DNA of 64,000 nucleotides from Sphingomonas abietis (lineage in GTDB: Bacteria > Pseudomonadota > Alphaproteobacteria > Sphingomonadales > Sphingomonadaceae): NCBI RefSeq assembly GCF_027625475.1, contig NZ_CP115174.1, positions 3,442,501-3,506,500 of the forward strand. The letters run 5' to 3'. The translations under genes were made by a program, and so were the position numbers. The notes under the pieces were generated by a model. The model did not search any database. It was not told the origin of the DNA and saw nothing but the letters and a program-made list of their open reading frames with translations. Position 1 is the first letter of the stretch, and the number at the start of each line of letters is the position of its first letter. Positions 8,637-17,269 of the stretch are shown piece by piece.

Positions 8637-11610
8637 GACCACCTCCGGGTTCCTGGCCAGGCACCTGCGCAAGTTCATGCACGGACTGAGACGAGGGTGC
8701 TGGGCCCTGCTCTGGGTTCCGACCCGTTGAAGAAGCCTCGTCGCTTCGGACGCGGTCGAGCAACGTCGATATCCACCGATCCAGCGACCGGGCTGCTGAC
8801 TGCGCCCGATTGGCGAGGAAGGCTCCGAGGCTGTCGTGCTCGGGTCTGGCCCGCCTCTCCTCCTCCGCCCGGAGTCGCGCTTTCCGTTCCTCGCGATCGA
8901 CCCGCTGTTGATCGCGAAGCTTGTCCCATCGCTCACCATGCAGGGCAGACCTCCCCTTCACGCTGTCACGTTCAACGCGCCCCAGCCCCTCCAGGGATGA
9001 GGTCTTTTCTCCGGACCTTTGCTGAAGCCGCTGCACGAGGCGTCCGCGGTCCTCGGTCCAAAGCCGCGCGCCAAAGCGCGCGCGGGTGATGGCGGTGTAA
9101 TAGTTCTGACCGGTTACCAGAGGCGAGTTCACCGGGGCCAGGACGTAAACCCGATCGTAGGTCTTCGATTGGGCCGAGTAGACCGTCTCGCCGTAGCCAT
9201 GATCCCAAGTCTTGTATTTCCCGAGATCAACCTCCTGCACCCTGTCGCCGCGATCCCAGCGAATGGTCGCGGTCAAGCCCTCGATCCGCTCGACGGTGCC
9301 GCGCTCGGCATTCTTCAGGCCGAGTTCGCGGTTCACCAACCGCCATTGAATGCGATCCTCTGCGGCGAGATCGCGCTTCTCCTCGCGGAAAACATTGATC
9401 TGGGACGCGCGCCCCAGCCGGGGATCCCACCCGATGGTCCGGCCGTGCTCGTCGACGAGGTTCACGACCTGTCGGCCCCGGCTGTCCCGGCCGACGCCGA
9501 GCACCCTGTATTCCGCGTCCCGGGCGATCCCGAGACCGGCATTGTCCCGCGAGAAAGTCACGACCTGCCCACGGGAATAGAAGCGGGCGAAGTGCTTCTC
9601 CTGATCGGTCATGCCGGAAGGGGCGAGGATCGACAGACGCGCGTCCTCCGCTGCGATCGCCCCCTCCGTCTTCAGCGCCTCGCGGACCTTCGTGTTGACG
9701 ATCAGGCGGGTCGCGTTTTCCAGGACCAGAATGTTGGTCTTGGCGCGGTCCTCCGGCTTGAGGCGGGTCCAGTCGCCGACCAGAAGCTCGGCGAGCCTCT
9801 CGCTGTTCTCACCCGCAGTGACCTTGTCGAGCGCGCCAATTGAACCATCATAGTTTTGGAGCCGGGCCAGCCGCACCGCCTGCGCGATCCGGTCTGTCTC
9901 CTGACGGATCTGCTCTCGGAGTTCGGCCTTCGGCATCCCGAGTCGCATCATCAGCCAGAAGGGTTTGCCCTGTTCGATCGCACCCGTCTGCCGGGTGTCA
10001 CCCAGAAGGATCAGCCGCGCGCCCGTGGCGCGACTGATCTCCAGCAGCCGCATCGCCTGGCGGTTGCCGAGCTGGCCGGCTTCGTCGACCACGAGGACAT
10101 GGCTGTCGTCGAGCTTCGCGCCTCCGGAGGCCAGAAGGCTGGCGACCGTGCGGGACTCGATACCTGCCTTGATGCCGAGTTCGGATGCGGCCGACGACGT
10201 CGGCGCGAGCGCGATCAACGACGCGCTATCCCCTACCGCCTCTCGCAGCGCCCCGACGATCGTCGACTTGCCGGCACCCGCGACGCCGTGGACCGCCACG
10301 ACACGATCCGAGGACAATCCGAGATGCAACAGTGCCGTCCGCTGATCCGGGGTCAGTGTGTGAGCGACGCCGGCGTCACGCAACGTCTCGACCGTCGCAA
10401 GCTGCTTGGCGTCGTCGATCGCGAGCGCGAGATGGTCCGACAAGGCCATCTCGAGGCGGGCGGTACGCCGGGTCGTTCGGCCACGAGTGTGGGTTTCGTC
10501 GCCGGTACGATGCCGCGTCTCCAGAAGCTTGGCCCGCTCGTGATGCTCCTCGATATGCGGCCTGACGTCGGACAGCCGGACCTCCCCGACATGGGAGGCG
10601 AGCGCAACGCGCATCAACTGGCCGAGATTGTTGACCGCCTCCTTCCCTTCCGATTGGCGGAGACCGAACAGCATCGCCCGTGCCGAGACGGCGGATGGCA
10701 CCTCGATCTGGCGCTCGCCTGTCTGTTCGGCCTCCGCCCTGGTGGCATGCACTGCCTCGGCATGCTGGCCGAGCCGGCTTTCCCACCGCCCGTGGAGTTC
10801 CTCGAGCGACACCTTCTCCTTGGCGCCGCGCGTTTCGTAGAACGAGATCCGGCGGGCGGCCTGCCCCGTCAGCCCATGCTCTCTGGCATGAGCCTCGATC
10901 TGTTCGGCGCGCTGGGACATCTCCTGGATGAGAGGCTTCGGCACGCCCCGTATTTCGAACAAGCCCTTGCGGGGATCGAAGTCGATGTCATAGCCTCGCT
11001 CGCGGAGCAGGTGGGCAAGCTCGCTCCGGTACACCTGCCCGGCGACCATCTGCTCGGCGTACATCGCACGGGTCTCCAGGCTGACGAAGCCGGCGCCCTC
11101 CCGCTCGTTGCTGATGTTCATCACGACGACATGGGTATGTAGGTGCGGGTCGAGCTCGCGCGACGCATGCTCCGTGAAGCGCGCGAAGATGAGCCGGCCG
11201 GTCGTCTTTTCGGTCACCTCGCCATCGACGCGGTGCCGCATCAGCGCGTGCTCTTCGAGGTACGAGAGCGCCACGCCGACCGCCTTCTCATGCGCCTCGG
11301 CGATTCGATCATCGCCGGCAACCAGCGCCACGATCGACACCGATTTGGGTGCGTTGACGGCGAAGTCCCATCCCGGATGATGCTGAATCTCGCCACTAGC
11401 CCGGCGGCGGCCGAGCTGCTGATCGCCGACACGGCCTTCCAGAAGATCCCTGAAGACGGCCGGATCGACCTTGCCTTCAAGGCCGAGCTCGGCGGCAATC
11501 TTCCCGCCCCATTCGGAGTGCTCGTCGGTGCCCTTCGTGTAATAGTCGCCAACCGTAAAGTAGCGAGCGATGTTGGCTGCGGAGCCCTTGAGGCGGCGCG
11601 GGTGGATCAT
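8626..11610 (-). CDS. traI: MobF relaxase/helicase TraI
   Basis: A 994-residue conjugative relaxase of the MobF (TrwC/TraI) class that nicks oriT, stays bound to the 5' end and unwinds the strand for transfer. The N-terminal TrwC domain has candidate catalytic tyrosines Tyr17 and Tyr23/24, the FAVNAPKSVS motif, and the metal-binding triad HLHTH near residues 153-158. The helicase part carries Walker A GVAGAGKST near 440 and Walker B VVDEAG; the SAQSKTYDRVYV and TAITRARFG stretches are the RecD-like final motifs. The C-terminus is charged and coiled-coil-like. Its start overlaps the traD stop as ATGA. Shorter than F TraI (about 1750 residues) but near TrwC size. Confidence 0.95.
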   Translation of the reverse strand: MIHPRRLKGSAANIARYFTVGDYYTKGTDEHSEWGGKIAAELGLEGKVDPAVFRDLLEGRVGDQQLGRRRASGEIQHHPGWDFAVNAPKSVSIVALVAGDDRIAEAHEKAVGVALSYLEEHALMRHRVDGEVTEKTTGRLIFARFTEHASRELDPHLHTHVVVMNISNEREGAGFVSLETRAMYAEQMVAGQVYRSELAHLLRERGYDIDFDPRKGLFEIRGVPKPLIQEMSQRAEQIEAHAREHGLTGQAARRISFYETRGAKEKVSLEELHGRWESRLGQHAEAVHATRAEAEQTGERQIEVPSAVSARAMLFGLRQSEGKEAVNNLGQLMRVALASHVGEVRLSDVRPHIEEHHERAKLLETRHRTGDETHTRGRTTRRTARLEMALSDHLALAIDDAKQLATVETLRDAGVAHTLTPDQRTALLHLGLSSDRVVAVHGVAGAGKSTIVGALREAVGDSASLIALAPTSSAASELGIKAGIESRTVASLLASGGAKLDDSHVLVVDEAGQLGNRQAMRLLEISRATGARLILLGDTRQTGAIEQGKPFWLMMRLGMPKAELREQIRQETDRIAQAVRLARLQNYDGSIGALDKVTAGENSERLAELLVGDWTRLKPEDRAKTNILVLENATRLIVNTKVREALKTEGAIAAEDARLSILAPSGMTDQEKHFARFYSRGQVVTFSRDNAGLGIARDAEYRVLGVGRDSRGRQVVNLVDEHGRTIGWDPRLGRASQINVFREEKRDLAAEDRIQWRLVNRELGLKNAERGTVERIEGLTATIRWDRGDRVQEVDLGKYKTWDHGYGETVYSAQSKTYDRVYVLAPVNSPLVTGQNYYTAITRARFGARLWTEDRGRLVQRLQQRSGEKTSSLEGLGRVERDSVKGRSALHGERWDKLRDQQRVDREERKARLRAEEERRARPEHDSLGAFLANRAQSAARSLDRWISTLLDRVRSDEASSTGRNPEQGPAPSSQSVHELAQVPGQEPGGGHDR

Positions 11611-13655
11611 GCCGGCCTCGCAGTGTTGCGGTCACCGTCTTGGCGACCATGCTGGCGTAACCGGAACCCGGCAGCCTTTCCGAACAGCTCGAGCGGCGGC
11701 GTCTCCGACGCTGGCGGATCGCTCCTGTTTGGCGCCGGTGACGCAGGCGGATCCGGCTCGGGACGGGGTGCCGAAGCTTGAGGCTGTTCTACTCCGGCGA
11801 TTTCCAGCGGCAGCTCATCAACATCGACCTGAGGCTTTATCCGCTTGGCACGACTCGGAGCTGTTCTGGTCCGTTTCGGCGGCTGATCGGCCTCTGGATC
11901 GGGTGCCAGGATCTGCCCAACGGGCGTGAGCCGGATAGGGAGTGCGGGTCGTTCCTCGAAAGCGTCTGCGATGGATGCGACCTTGTTGTAGCTATCCTCG
12001 AATCGGACCACCGGCAGGCTGCGCCCGAACCGGAGGAAGCCCATGAGGTTCGGGAGGTTGGTCACCTCGGTGTGCATGACCAGCGGTCGGGTGACCTGCA
12101 TGCGCGAGAGGTTCACGCCGTCGCGCATATCGTTCACGCCGTAGGACATGCCCTCATTGGCTTCGACCTGCTCCACCTGCCCCAGGTTCTCACTGACGTG
12201 CTTGGCGGTGGGGGTATCGTTGGCGCGCAGCGCCACCCAGGTTGAGCAATAGCCGGTGATCGCAGCGGCATCCTGGATGCCATAGGTCGCCTCGAGCTGG
12301 GGATAGCTCTGGAAGCCGAGAATGCCGCATCCACCATACTTCCGGGCGCGGGCCAGGAAGTCGGATAGCGACGGCAACTTCTGGAGCGTCGGCAGCTCGT
12401 CGATGACGCAGTAGAGACGGCGGTTGCGATCGGGCGCCATGCTCATAATCGCGCTGATGGCGATGTCGAGCCACACCGTGATCAGTGGACGAAGCGACGG
12501 AAGCTGATCCGCCTTCACGGTGATGAACAGCCAGCTGTCGTCCTTCTCGTTCCCGACCCAGTCGCGGATCGACAGGCCGTCCACCGTGTCGTCTAAGTAC
12601 GAGAAGCTACGCATCACCGAGGCGAGCTCGGCCTGGATGCCGGCGCTGGTTCGCTCGCCCTCGGTGGAGATGAACGCCGCTGCGTCGGTGCCGGCGGCGA
12701 AGGCGGCAAGGTCTTTCAACTTTGAGCGCAGGAGAGTGTCGAGCAGGATCGAAATGAGCGTCCGCTCCTGCCGCGCGAGCTTGCGCATGACCGCGACCAG
12801 GGTGCCGCGCGCGGCCTTCGCCCAGAACGGATCGCCGGCTTTGTCCGGGATCGTCGACTCCGCGATCTGGTCGTAATGGTAGTCGCGTGGCACATCGACC
12901 CATGGCGACCAAGAGTCGGCGCGCGCGTCGAGCGGGTTCAGCAGCACGTCGATGCCGGGCCGGTAAAACTTCTCGACGAAGGTGCCGGCGGTATCATAGA
13001 CGATGGCGCGCCGCTTCCGCTTGCGGATGCCGTCGAGCATCTTGACGATGATGTTGGTCTTGCCCGTGCCGGGAGCGCCGCAGATTAAAATGTGCTCAGG
13101 CTCGAACGCATCGGGCACGTTCACACCGCCGATCGAGCAGGAGCCCTTGGCGCTCCGCCACAGCGCACGCCGGACCTGCCGGACCGTGCCGAACCGAGCA
13201 CCGCGGAGGAACTGGTTCGAGCCGAGACCACGCCCGGTCCGGGTGAAATAGAACCATGCCCAGAGCAGCATCGCGAGCGCGAACGCCCCGGCGATCGCGG
13301 CGCCGTGGAGCATGTAGGTCTCAAACGAAGCGAGCGTCTTGTGGGCGACGCCCGAGCCGATGAGGTCCTTCGGCGAGGTCCAATATTGGTGACCCGCGGG
13401 CGTCTTGAACAGGATCGGCGTCGCGTTGCCCGGAATCGTATCGCCCATCGAATAGGCCTGGGCGATCTTGAGCATGACGAAGCGTTCGTATGCCGACGAC
13501 TGCTCGAGCGCGTACCAGATCGTGCCACCGATCCAGATCACGAACGCGGCAAGGCAGGTCTGGTAGAAGACCTGCGTCGTCATGCGGACGTTGTGGACGA
13601 TGGCTTGGCCACCGCGCGTCCAGGAGCCCAGCGTATCGTGCCGGAAGATGCTCAT
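11607..13655 (-). CDS. traD: Type IV coupling protein TraD
   Basis: A 682-residue inner-membrane ATPase linking the relaxosome to the secretion channel. Two membrane segments lie near residues 30-50 and 112-136 with a periplasmic loop between. Walker A is CGAPGTGKT near 189-197; Walker B is YCVIDELPTL in the TraD/TrwB_AAD style, with FLARARKYGGCGILGFQS following. The C-terminal 110 residues are proline-rich and basic and probably contact the relaxosome. Gene overlaps by 4 bases with both neighbours, so RHH protein, TraD and TraI are one operon. Confidence 0.95.
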   Translation of the reverse strand: MSIFRHDTLGSWTRGGQAIVHNVRMTTQVFYQTCLAAFVIWIGGTIWYALEQSSAYERFVMLKIAQAYSMGDTIPGNATPILFKTPAGHQYWTSPKDLIGSGVAHKTLASFETYMLHGAAIAGAFALAMLLWAWFYFTRTGRGLGSNQFLRGARFGTVRQVRRALWRSAKGSCSIGGVNVPDAFEPEHILICGAPGTGKTNIIVKMLDGIRKRKRRAIVYDTAGTFVEKFYRPGIDVLLNPLDARADSWSPWVDVPRDYHYDQIAESTIPDKAGDPFWAKAARGTLVAVMRKLARQERTLISILLDTLLRSKLKDLAAFAAGTDAAAFISTEGERTSAGIQAELASVMRSFSYLDDTVDGLSIRDWVGNEKDDSWLFITVKADQLPSLRPLITVWLDIAISAIMSMAPDRNRRLYCVIDELPTLQKLPSLSDFLARARKYGGCGILGFQSYPQLEATYGIQDAAAITGYCSTWVALRANDTPTAKHVSENLGQVEQVEANEGMSYGVNDMRDGVNLSRMQVTRPLVMHTEVTNLPNLMGFLRFGRSLPVVRFEDSYNKVASIADAFEERPALPIRLTPVGQILAPDPEADQPPKRTRTAPSRAKRIKPQVDVDELPLEIAGVEQPQASAPRPEPDPPASPAPNRSDPPASETPPLELFGKAAGFRLRQHGRQDGDRNTARPA

Positions 13656-13954
13656 GCGCGGTTCTGCTCGGGATCAAGCAGCCCCCTTTCACGGAGCAGA
13701 CGGCGCGCTTCGCCGAGCCCCTTCTGCAGGGTGTCCGGCGAACGCTCCCCAACCGATGTCGCCAGGATTGCGAAGGCTTGGATGACGGTCGCGTGGAGCT
13801 CATCAAAGCGAGCGTGATAGCCCGAAGGATCACTGCCTTCGAAGCGATCGAGGATGTCGCGACAATAGGTCGCGGCGCCAAGCCCAGAGCTGCGTGCCTG
13901 AACCAGAAGGCGCGCATAGAGGTCGTCGTCTATGCGGATAGTGATGCGTGCCAA
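13652..13954 (-). CDS. Ribbon-helix-helix relaxosome accessory protein
   Basis: A 100-residue protein starting MARITIRIDDDLYARLLVQA, a ribbon-helix-helix DNA-binding fold (CopG/Arc type), with a helical C-terminal half. First gene of the traD-traI operon, overlapping traD as ATGA. Position and fold fit a TraY/TrwA-like or MobC-like accessory protein that binds oriT and autoregulates the operon. The exact family was not identified. Confidence 0.75.
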   Translation of the reverse strand: MARITIRIDDDLYARLLVQARSSGLGAATYCRDILDRFEGSDPSGYHARFDELHATVIQAFAILATSVGERSPDTLQKGLGEARRLLRERGLLDPEQNRA

Positions 13955-14423
13955 GCGGCGGACTCCTTGTCCGACACGCCAGGAACGTGGTGAAGCGAGG
14001 CTTCTATAGCGAAAATACTGCGCGATCTCAAGATTTTATCGAAACCGCCACTGGCAGCCAGGAAGTGCCAAGCGAGATCAGCCGGTTAGCTCTAGGTCGT
14101 CGATCAGGTGGCAGCCGCCGGCAGCCGATCAGTGCCGAAGCGGCCGCCACGCTGTGCCGGCTGAAAGCCGCAGAAATCCGGGAGATTCGCACCCGCAGCA
14201 CCCGTGCGTACGGTGCATTACATCGCCCTCGGGCGTGCGTCCTCCCTGCCGCAGCGCGCCCGGCGCTGCGCCCGCATCCCGACCGGTGCGGGTCTCCCCG
14301 GCTGGGGGAGCCGTGCCTTGGCAGTTCGTGGTTCCGGCGTGGTGTTGAGCATTGCGTCGGGCAAGTCCCTCATGGATAGTGTCGGGCGGCGGGCTGACCT
14401 CCTTTCACACGAAGGAGTCGAGA
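13955..14423. other. Divergent intergenic region, oriT candidate
   Basis: Non-coding 469 bases between the RHH-traD-traI operon and the divergent gene at 14424. It contains an AT-rich segment (about 14000-14045), the direct repeat GGCAGCCG, and a perfect stem GCAGCGC (14251-14257), loop GCCCG, GCGCTGC (14263-14269). Relaxase operons commonly start at oriT, so this is the best oriT candidate, but no nic-site consensus was recognised. Confidence 0.4.
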
Positions 14424-14765
14424 ATGCCCAAGATGACGGATCGCGAGCGGCTGGCGAAGATTGAGGCCGACCAAGAGGTGCTTGCGAACGAGGCCGAGAC
14501 GGTGCGCCGATCGCTGCGCGCGCATTATGGGACAATCGTTGCCGACCTCCCGGCGGAGCGGTTGAGCGAGCGGGATTTCCGCGATGTGCTGATGCAGGCG
14601 GTGCGGGTTGGCGGTCCTGCTGCCATTACCGCGCTGAAGGCGTTGCCCGGCCAGTCGGACAGCCAAGGGTCGGGAAGTGGCTCGCCCGCCCGCGAAGCCC
14701 CTGCCCGCCGAAAGCCTGTCCAGGCTGTTGCCGGTGACGGTGGGCAATCGGTGACGCAGCCATAG
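14424..14765 (+). CDS. Small ICE backbone protein, helical
   Basis: A 113-residue protein starting MPKMTDRERLAKIEADQ behind GAAGGAG. The first 90 residues are predicted helical and charged; the last 30 are low-complexity. Similar small proteins (DUF6437-like, from memory) accompany mobilisation genes in sphingomonads. It is transcribed away from the traD-traI operon and may be a relaxosome component, but no domain is certain. Confidence 0.6.
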   Translation: MPKMTDRERLAKIEADQEVLANEAETVRRSLRAHYGTIVADLPAERLSERDFRDVLMQAVRVGGPAAITALKALPGQSDSQGSGSGSPAREAPARRKPVQAVAGDGGQSVTQP

Positions 14766-14815
14766 CGGAAAGGGGAGCGACGTTGGCGGGCCGCAGGCTC
14801 GCCAAAAGGAGCGGC

Positions 14816-14844
14816 GCGGGGGAAACCGATCGGGTTTCCCCCGC
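14816..14844. terminator. Strong hairpin between convergent genes
   Basis: A perfect 12-bp stem GCGGGGGAAACC (14816-14827), loop GATCG, GGTTTCCCCCGC (14833-14844). It lies between the convergent genes at 14424-14765 and 14921-15934 and could stop transcription from both sides. No T-tract follows on either strand. Confidence 0.55.
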
Positions 14845-14920
14845 TCGTGCCAAAGGCACGACAAGGGGCCGGGCGCTGTTCCCCGTCCCGGTCCCCAGTC
14901 TCAAAGTATCGCGCCCCCGA

Positions 14921-15934
14921 TCAGGCGGCGATGTAACTGCGTTTCCGCTTCACCGGCACGTCCGCGCTCTGGTCCGCCTTCATGAAAACATGGGTGGGGA
15001 CGCGGTGGCCGTGCTGCGGGTTGAACAGGTCGTAAAGCCCGGCTTGGATGCCTGAGCCTTCGCAGATGATGGCTTCCACCGGCATCAGGTCGGCGATCTG
15101 GCGATTGCGCTTGAAGGCTTTTCCGTCGCCGCGTCCATAGAGGCCGAAGCCAATGCAGGGGACGCCACGCTGCGATGCCCAGCTTGCCGCCGATGCGTCG
15201 AAGCCCAGTCGCTGGCCGGTCGTGACAAGCACCAAGTTGGGGATGCGGGCCTTGATCTGGTCGAGCCGGTTCCAAAGGATTTGCCAGTCGTGCCATTCCG
15301 AAGGGCCGGAGACGACGACGATCGGGCCTTTGGGGTCGTAGCGTTCCTGTCTCCGCTCGTAGCGTGCGCGCAGGAAGTCGAGTGCCGAAATCTGGCTGGC
15401 GCTCGTCACCTGCGATGCCCGCGAACCGCGCGCCGGGGACCACGGCTTACCGGTATAGGTGCGATACATAAGCCCGGCATAATCGCGCATGGCTTCCACG
15501 GCTGCCCGCTGTTCGGCGGTCGACTGGCATTCAAGCTGGGTGTCCTCCAGTTCCTTCGTGAACACCTCGCCCGGCTCCAGCCGCCGCGCCATGTCGCGGA
15601 TGCGGTCGGCCAGATCGTCCTCGCGCCGCTCCAGCTTGCCCGCCACGAAATGGAAGCTGTTGACGAACCCCCATGCGATTTCAGGCGCAAGTGGTTCCAT
15701 TCGCGTATCGTTGAACAGGTCGAAGATAGAGGCGACGACGCCAGCGCATTCGGCCTGCGCCGCGATCGGTTCCGGCATCAGATGTTCGGCGGGCTCGTCG
15801 TGCGGTTCGGCGATGCTCAAGGGGATAGGATCGCCGAACGACGCTTCAAAGGGGGTGGTGGCGGTGAGTTCTGCATAGAGTTCCGGCAGGTCGGCAAAGC
15901 TGCTAACGCTGCCCGAAGCCGTTGGCTTGGTCAT
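14921..15934 (-). CDS. DUF2493 (SLOG-like) protein
   Basis: A 337-residue protein with a C-terminal DUF2493 domain, part of the SLOG nucleotide-binding superfamily. Seen are the first strand IVVVSGPSEWHDWQILWNRL, the middle ILVTTG-like stretch NLVLVTTGQRLGFDASAASWA, and the end IICEGSGIQAGLYDL. The N-terminal 150 residues are a helical extension. Proteins of this type are a common part of alphaproteobacterial plasmids and ICEs next to DUF736, as here, but their role is unknown; SLOG domains bind nucleotides or nucleotide-derived signals. Confidence 0.8.
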   Translation of the reverse strand: MTKPTASGSVSSFADLPELYAELTATTPFEASFGDPIPLSIAEPHDEPAEHLMPEPIAAQAECAGVVASIFDLFNDTRMEPLAPEIAWGFVNSFHFVAGKLERREDDLADRIRDMARRLEPGEVFTKELEDTQLECQSTAEQRAAVEAMRDYAGLMYRTYTGKPWSPARGSRASQVTSASQISALDFLRARYERRQERYDPKGPIVVVSGPSEWHDWQILWNRLDQIKARIPNLVLVTTGQRLGFDASAASWASQRGVPCIGFGLYGRGDGKAFKRNRQIADLMPVEAIICEGSGIQAGLYDLFNPQHGHRVPTHVFMKADQSADVPVKRKRSYIAA

Positions 15935-16014
15935 GGGATGCGTCCTTATGTCGGGGTGACGGTTCAGGGCCGGAGAAGCGTTGCACCGCCTCCCCGGCCC
16001 GCCTTGGCCCGGCT

Positions 16015-16494
16015 CTAGAAGGGCACTTCGTCGTCAAGGCTGCGGGTGTTGCCGCCGGTATATTCGCCGCCCGGCCCGGCGGTGCTGCCACCCGAGAAGC
16101 CGCCCGAGCGCCCGCCGCCGCCCGAACGCTGGCCGCGTCCGCCATAGTTCATGGGCTGGGCGTCGCGCTCGCGTTCGCGCCGCCACTGGACGTCGAAGCC
16201 GTTCGTCTCGTCCCCGAAAAGGGCGATGGGGAGCGGTTCGCGAAAGCTCGGATCGTCGATCATGCCGGACAGGAACACCTCGGCATTGCGCTGCATCTTG
16301 CGTTCCCAGACGACACCGATCTGAATGTCATCGCCCGCTTGGCTGGTCTCGTAAATCTCATAGACGGGGGCGGCGTCCGACTGCCGATCCTCGACGCGGC
16401 GCATGATGAGATAGGGAAAGCGCATGGTGCGGGTCGCGATCTTGCCGATAATGTCGCCCGCGCGCTCGTCAAATTTGAAAGTGCCGATCTTCAT
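16015..16494 (-). CDS. DUF736 protein
   Basis: A 159-residue protein starting MKIGTFKFDE, with the DUF736 domain over about residues 1-110 (IGVVWERKMQRNAEVFLSGM, then a second beta repeat). The tail is Gly/Ser/Arg-rich and ends in an acidic DDEVPF, a shape seen in single-strand-binding proteins whose acidic tip recruits partners. Start has AAGGACC 6 bases upstream. A role in element DNA metabolism is suggested only by context. Confidence 0.8.
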   Translation of the reverse strand: MKIGTFKFDERAGDIIGKIATRTMRFPYLIMRRVEDRQSDAAPVYEIYETSQAGDDIQIGVVWERKMQRNAEVFLSGMIDDPSFREPLPIALFGDETNGFDVQWRRERERDAQPMNYGGRGQRSGGGGRSGGFSGGSTAGPGGEYTGGNTRSLDDEVPF

Positions 16495-16706
16495 GACTTG
16501 GTCCTTTCTTCCGGTTCTGCGGCCCGGAACCTTTCCCGGCCGCATCTGGACCCTACCCCCTCCCCTCATTTGCTTCCATCTTATTGATTTCTTGACAGAT
16601 TTTCATCGCACTTGGTGAGCCCGAGCACTTCTGCGCCGCGGAGCGGCACACGAACACAAAGACGCACCGGCCGCGCGAGCGGACGGTTCCGCTTCAAAGG
16701 AAAAGG

Positions 16707-16976
16707 GAGCGTGGGCCAGCCCGATCGTCATCGCACCCGGAGCCGCCCTCGCAGGTCCGAAGGCGCAGGGCCGGGGCGGGGCTGCAACAGGCACGGGAGC
16801 CTAGCGGAGCTTGCTGAAATGGGGTCGGCGCTTCTTCAGAATCAGACAAACTCGCCGACCCCATTTCAGCTAGCGCAGCTTGGCGACGCAACTCGTTGCA
16901 GCCCCGCCCCGGCTCTGCAACGCGCGGATCCTGCGAGGCGGCGAAGGGGGCGATGACGATCGCCTGGCTCCACGAT
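16707..16976. repeat. Very large imperfect palindrome
   Basis: Two arms of about 124 bases (16707-16830 and 16853-16976) are inverted copies, roughly 75-80% identical by eye, around a 22-base loop. Perfect blocks are GCTGAAATGGGGTCGGCG (16813-16830 with 16853-16870), GCCGGGGCGGGGCTGCAAC (16770-16788 with 16895-16913), CTCGCAGG and GATCGTCATCGC. The rest of the gap 16495-17269 shows no gene; a TTGACA at 16591 has no obvious target. Confidence 0.85.
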
Positions 16977-17269
16977 CCACATCGCGCGGCACGCGCGATT
17001 CCTTAGGCGAAGCCTGCCTGCGACGACCGTGCCGCGGGCATGACGCCGGTTGCAGAAGCGCACCGTCCGGTCCCGCCACCACGCCTGCGGAAGGGATCGT
17101 CACTGCGCAGCAGCCAAGACCCGCAGGGGCTTGGTCGGAGCGAAGCGGAGATAGAGCCCGGTGCCCGCTTGCGGGCATCCGCCCACCGAAGCTGCGACCC
17201 ACCGATGTTCCTTTCCGATGGTCATCGACCGGCGTACCGTTGACCGACAGGCACGCCGAACGCTGAGGA

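Noticed and set aside
16612..16956. Short open frames on both strands around the large palindrome
   Set aside because: Both strands give alike translations only because the DNA is palindromic; no start signals or family.
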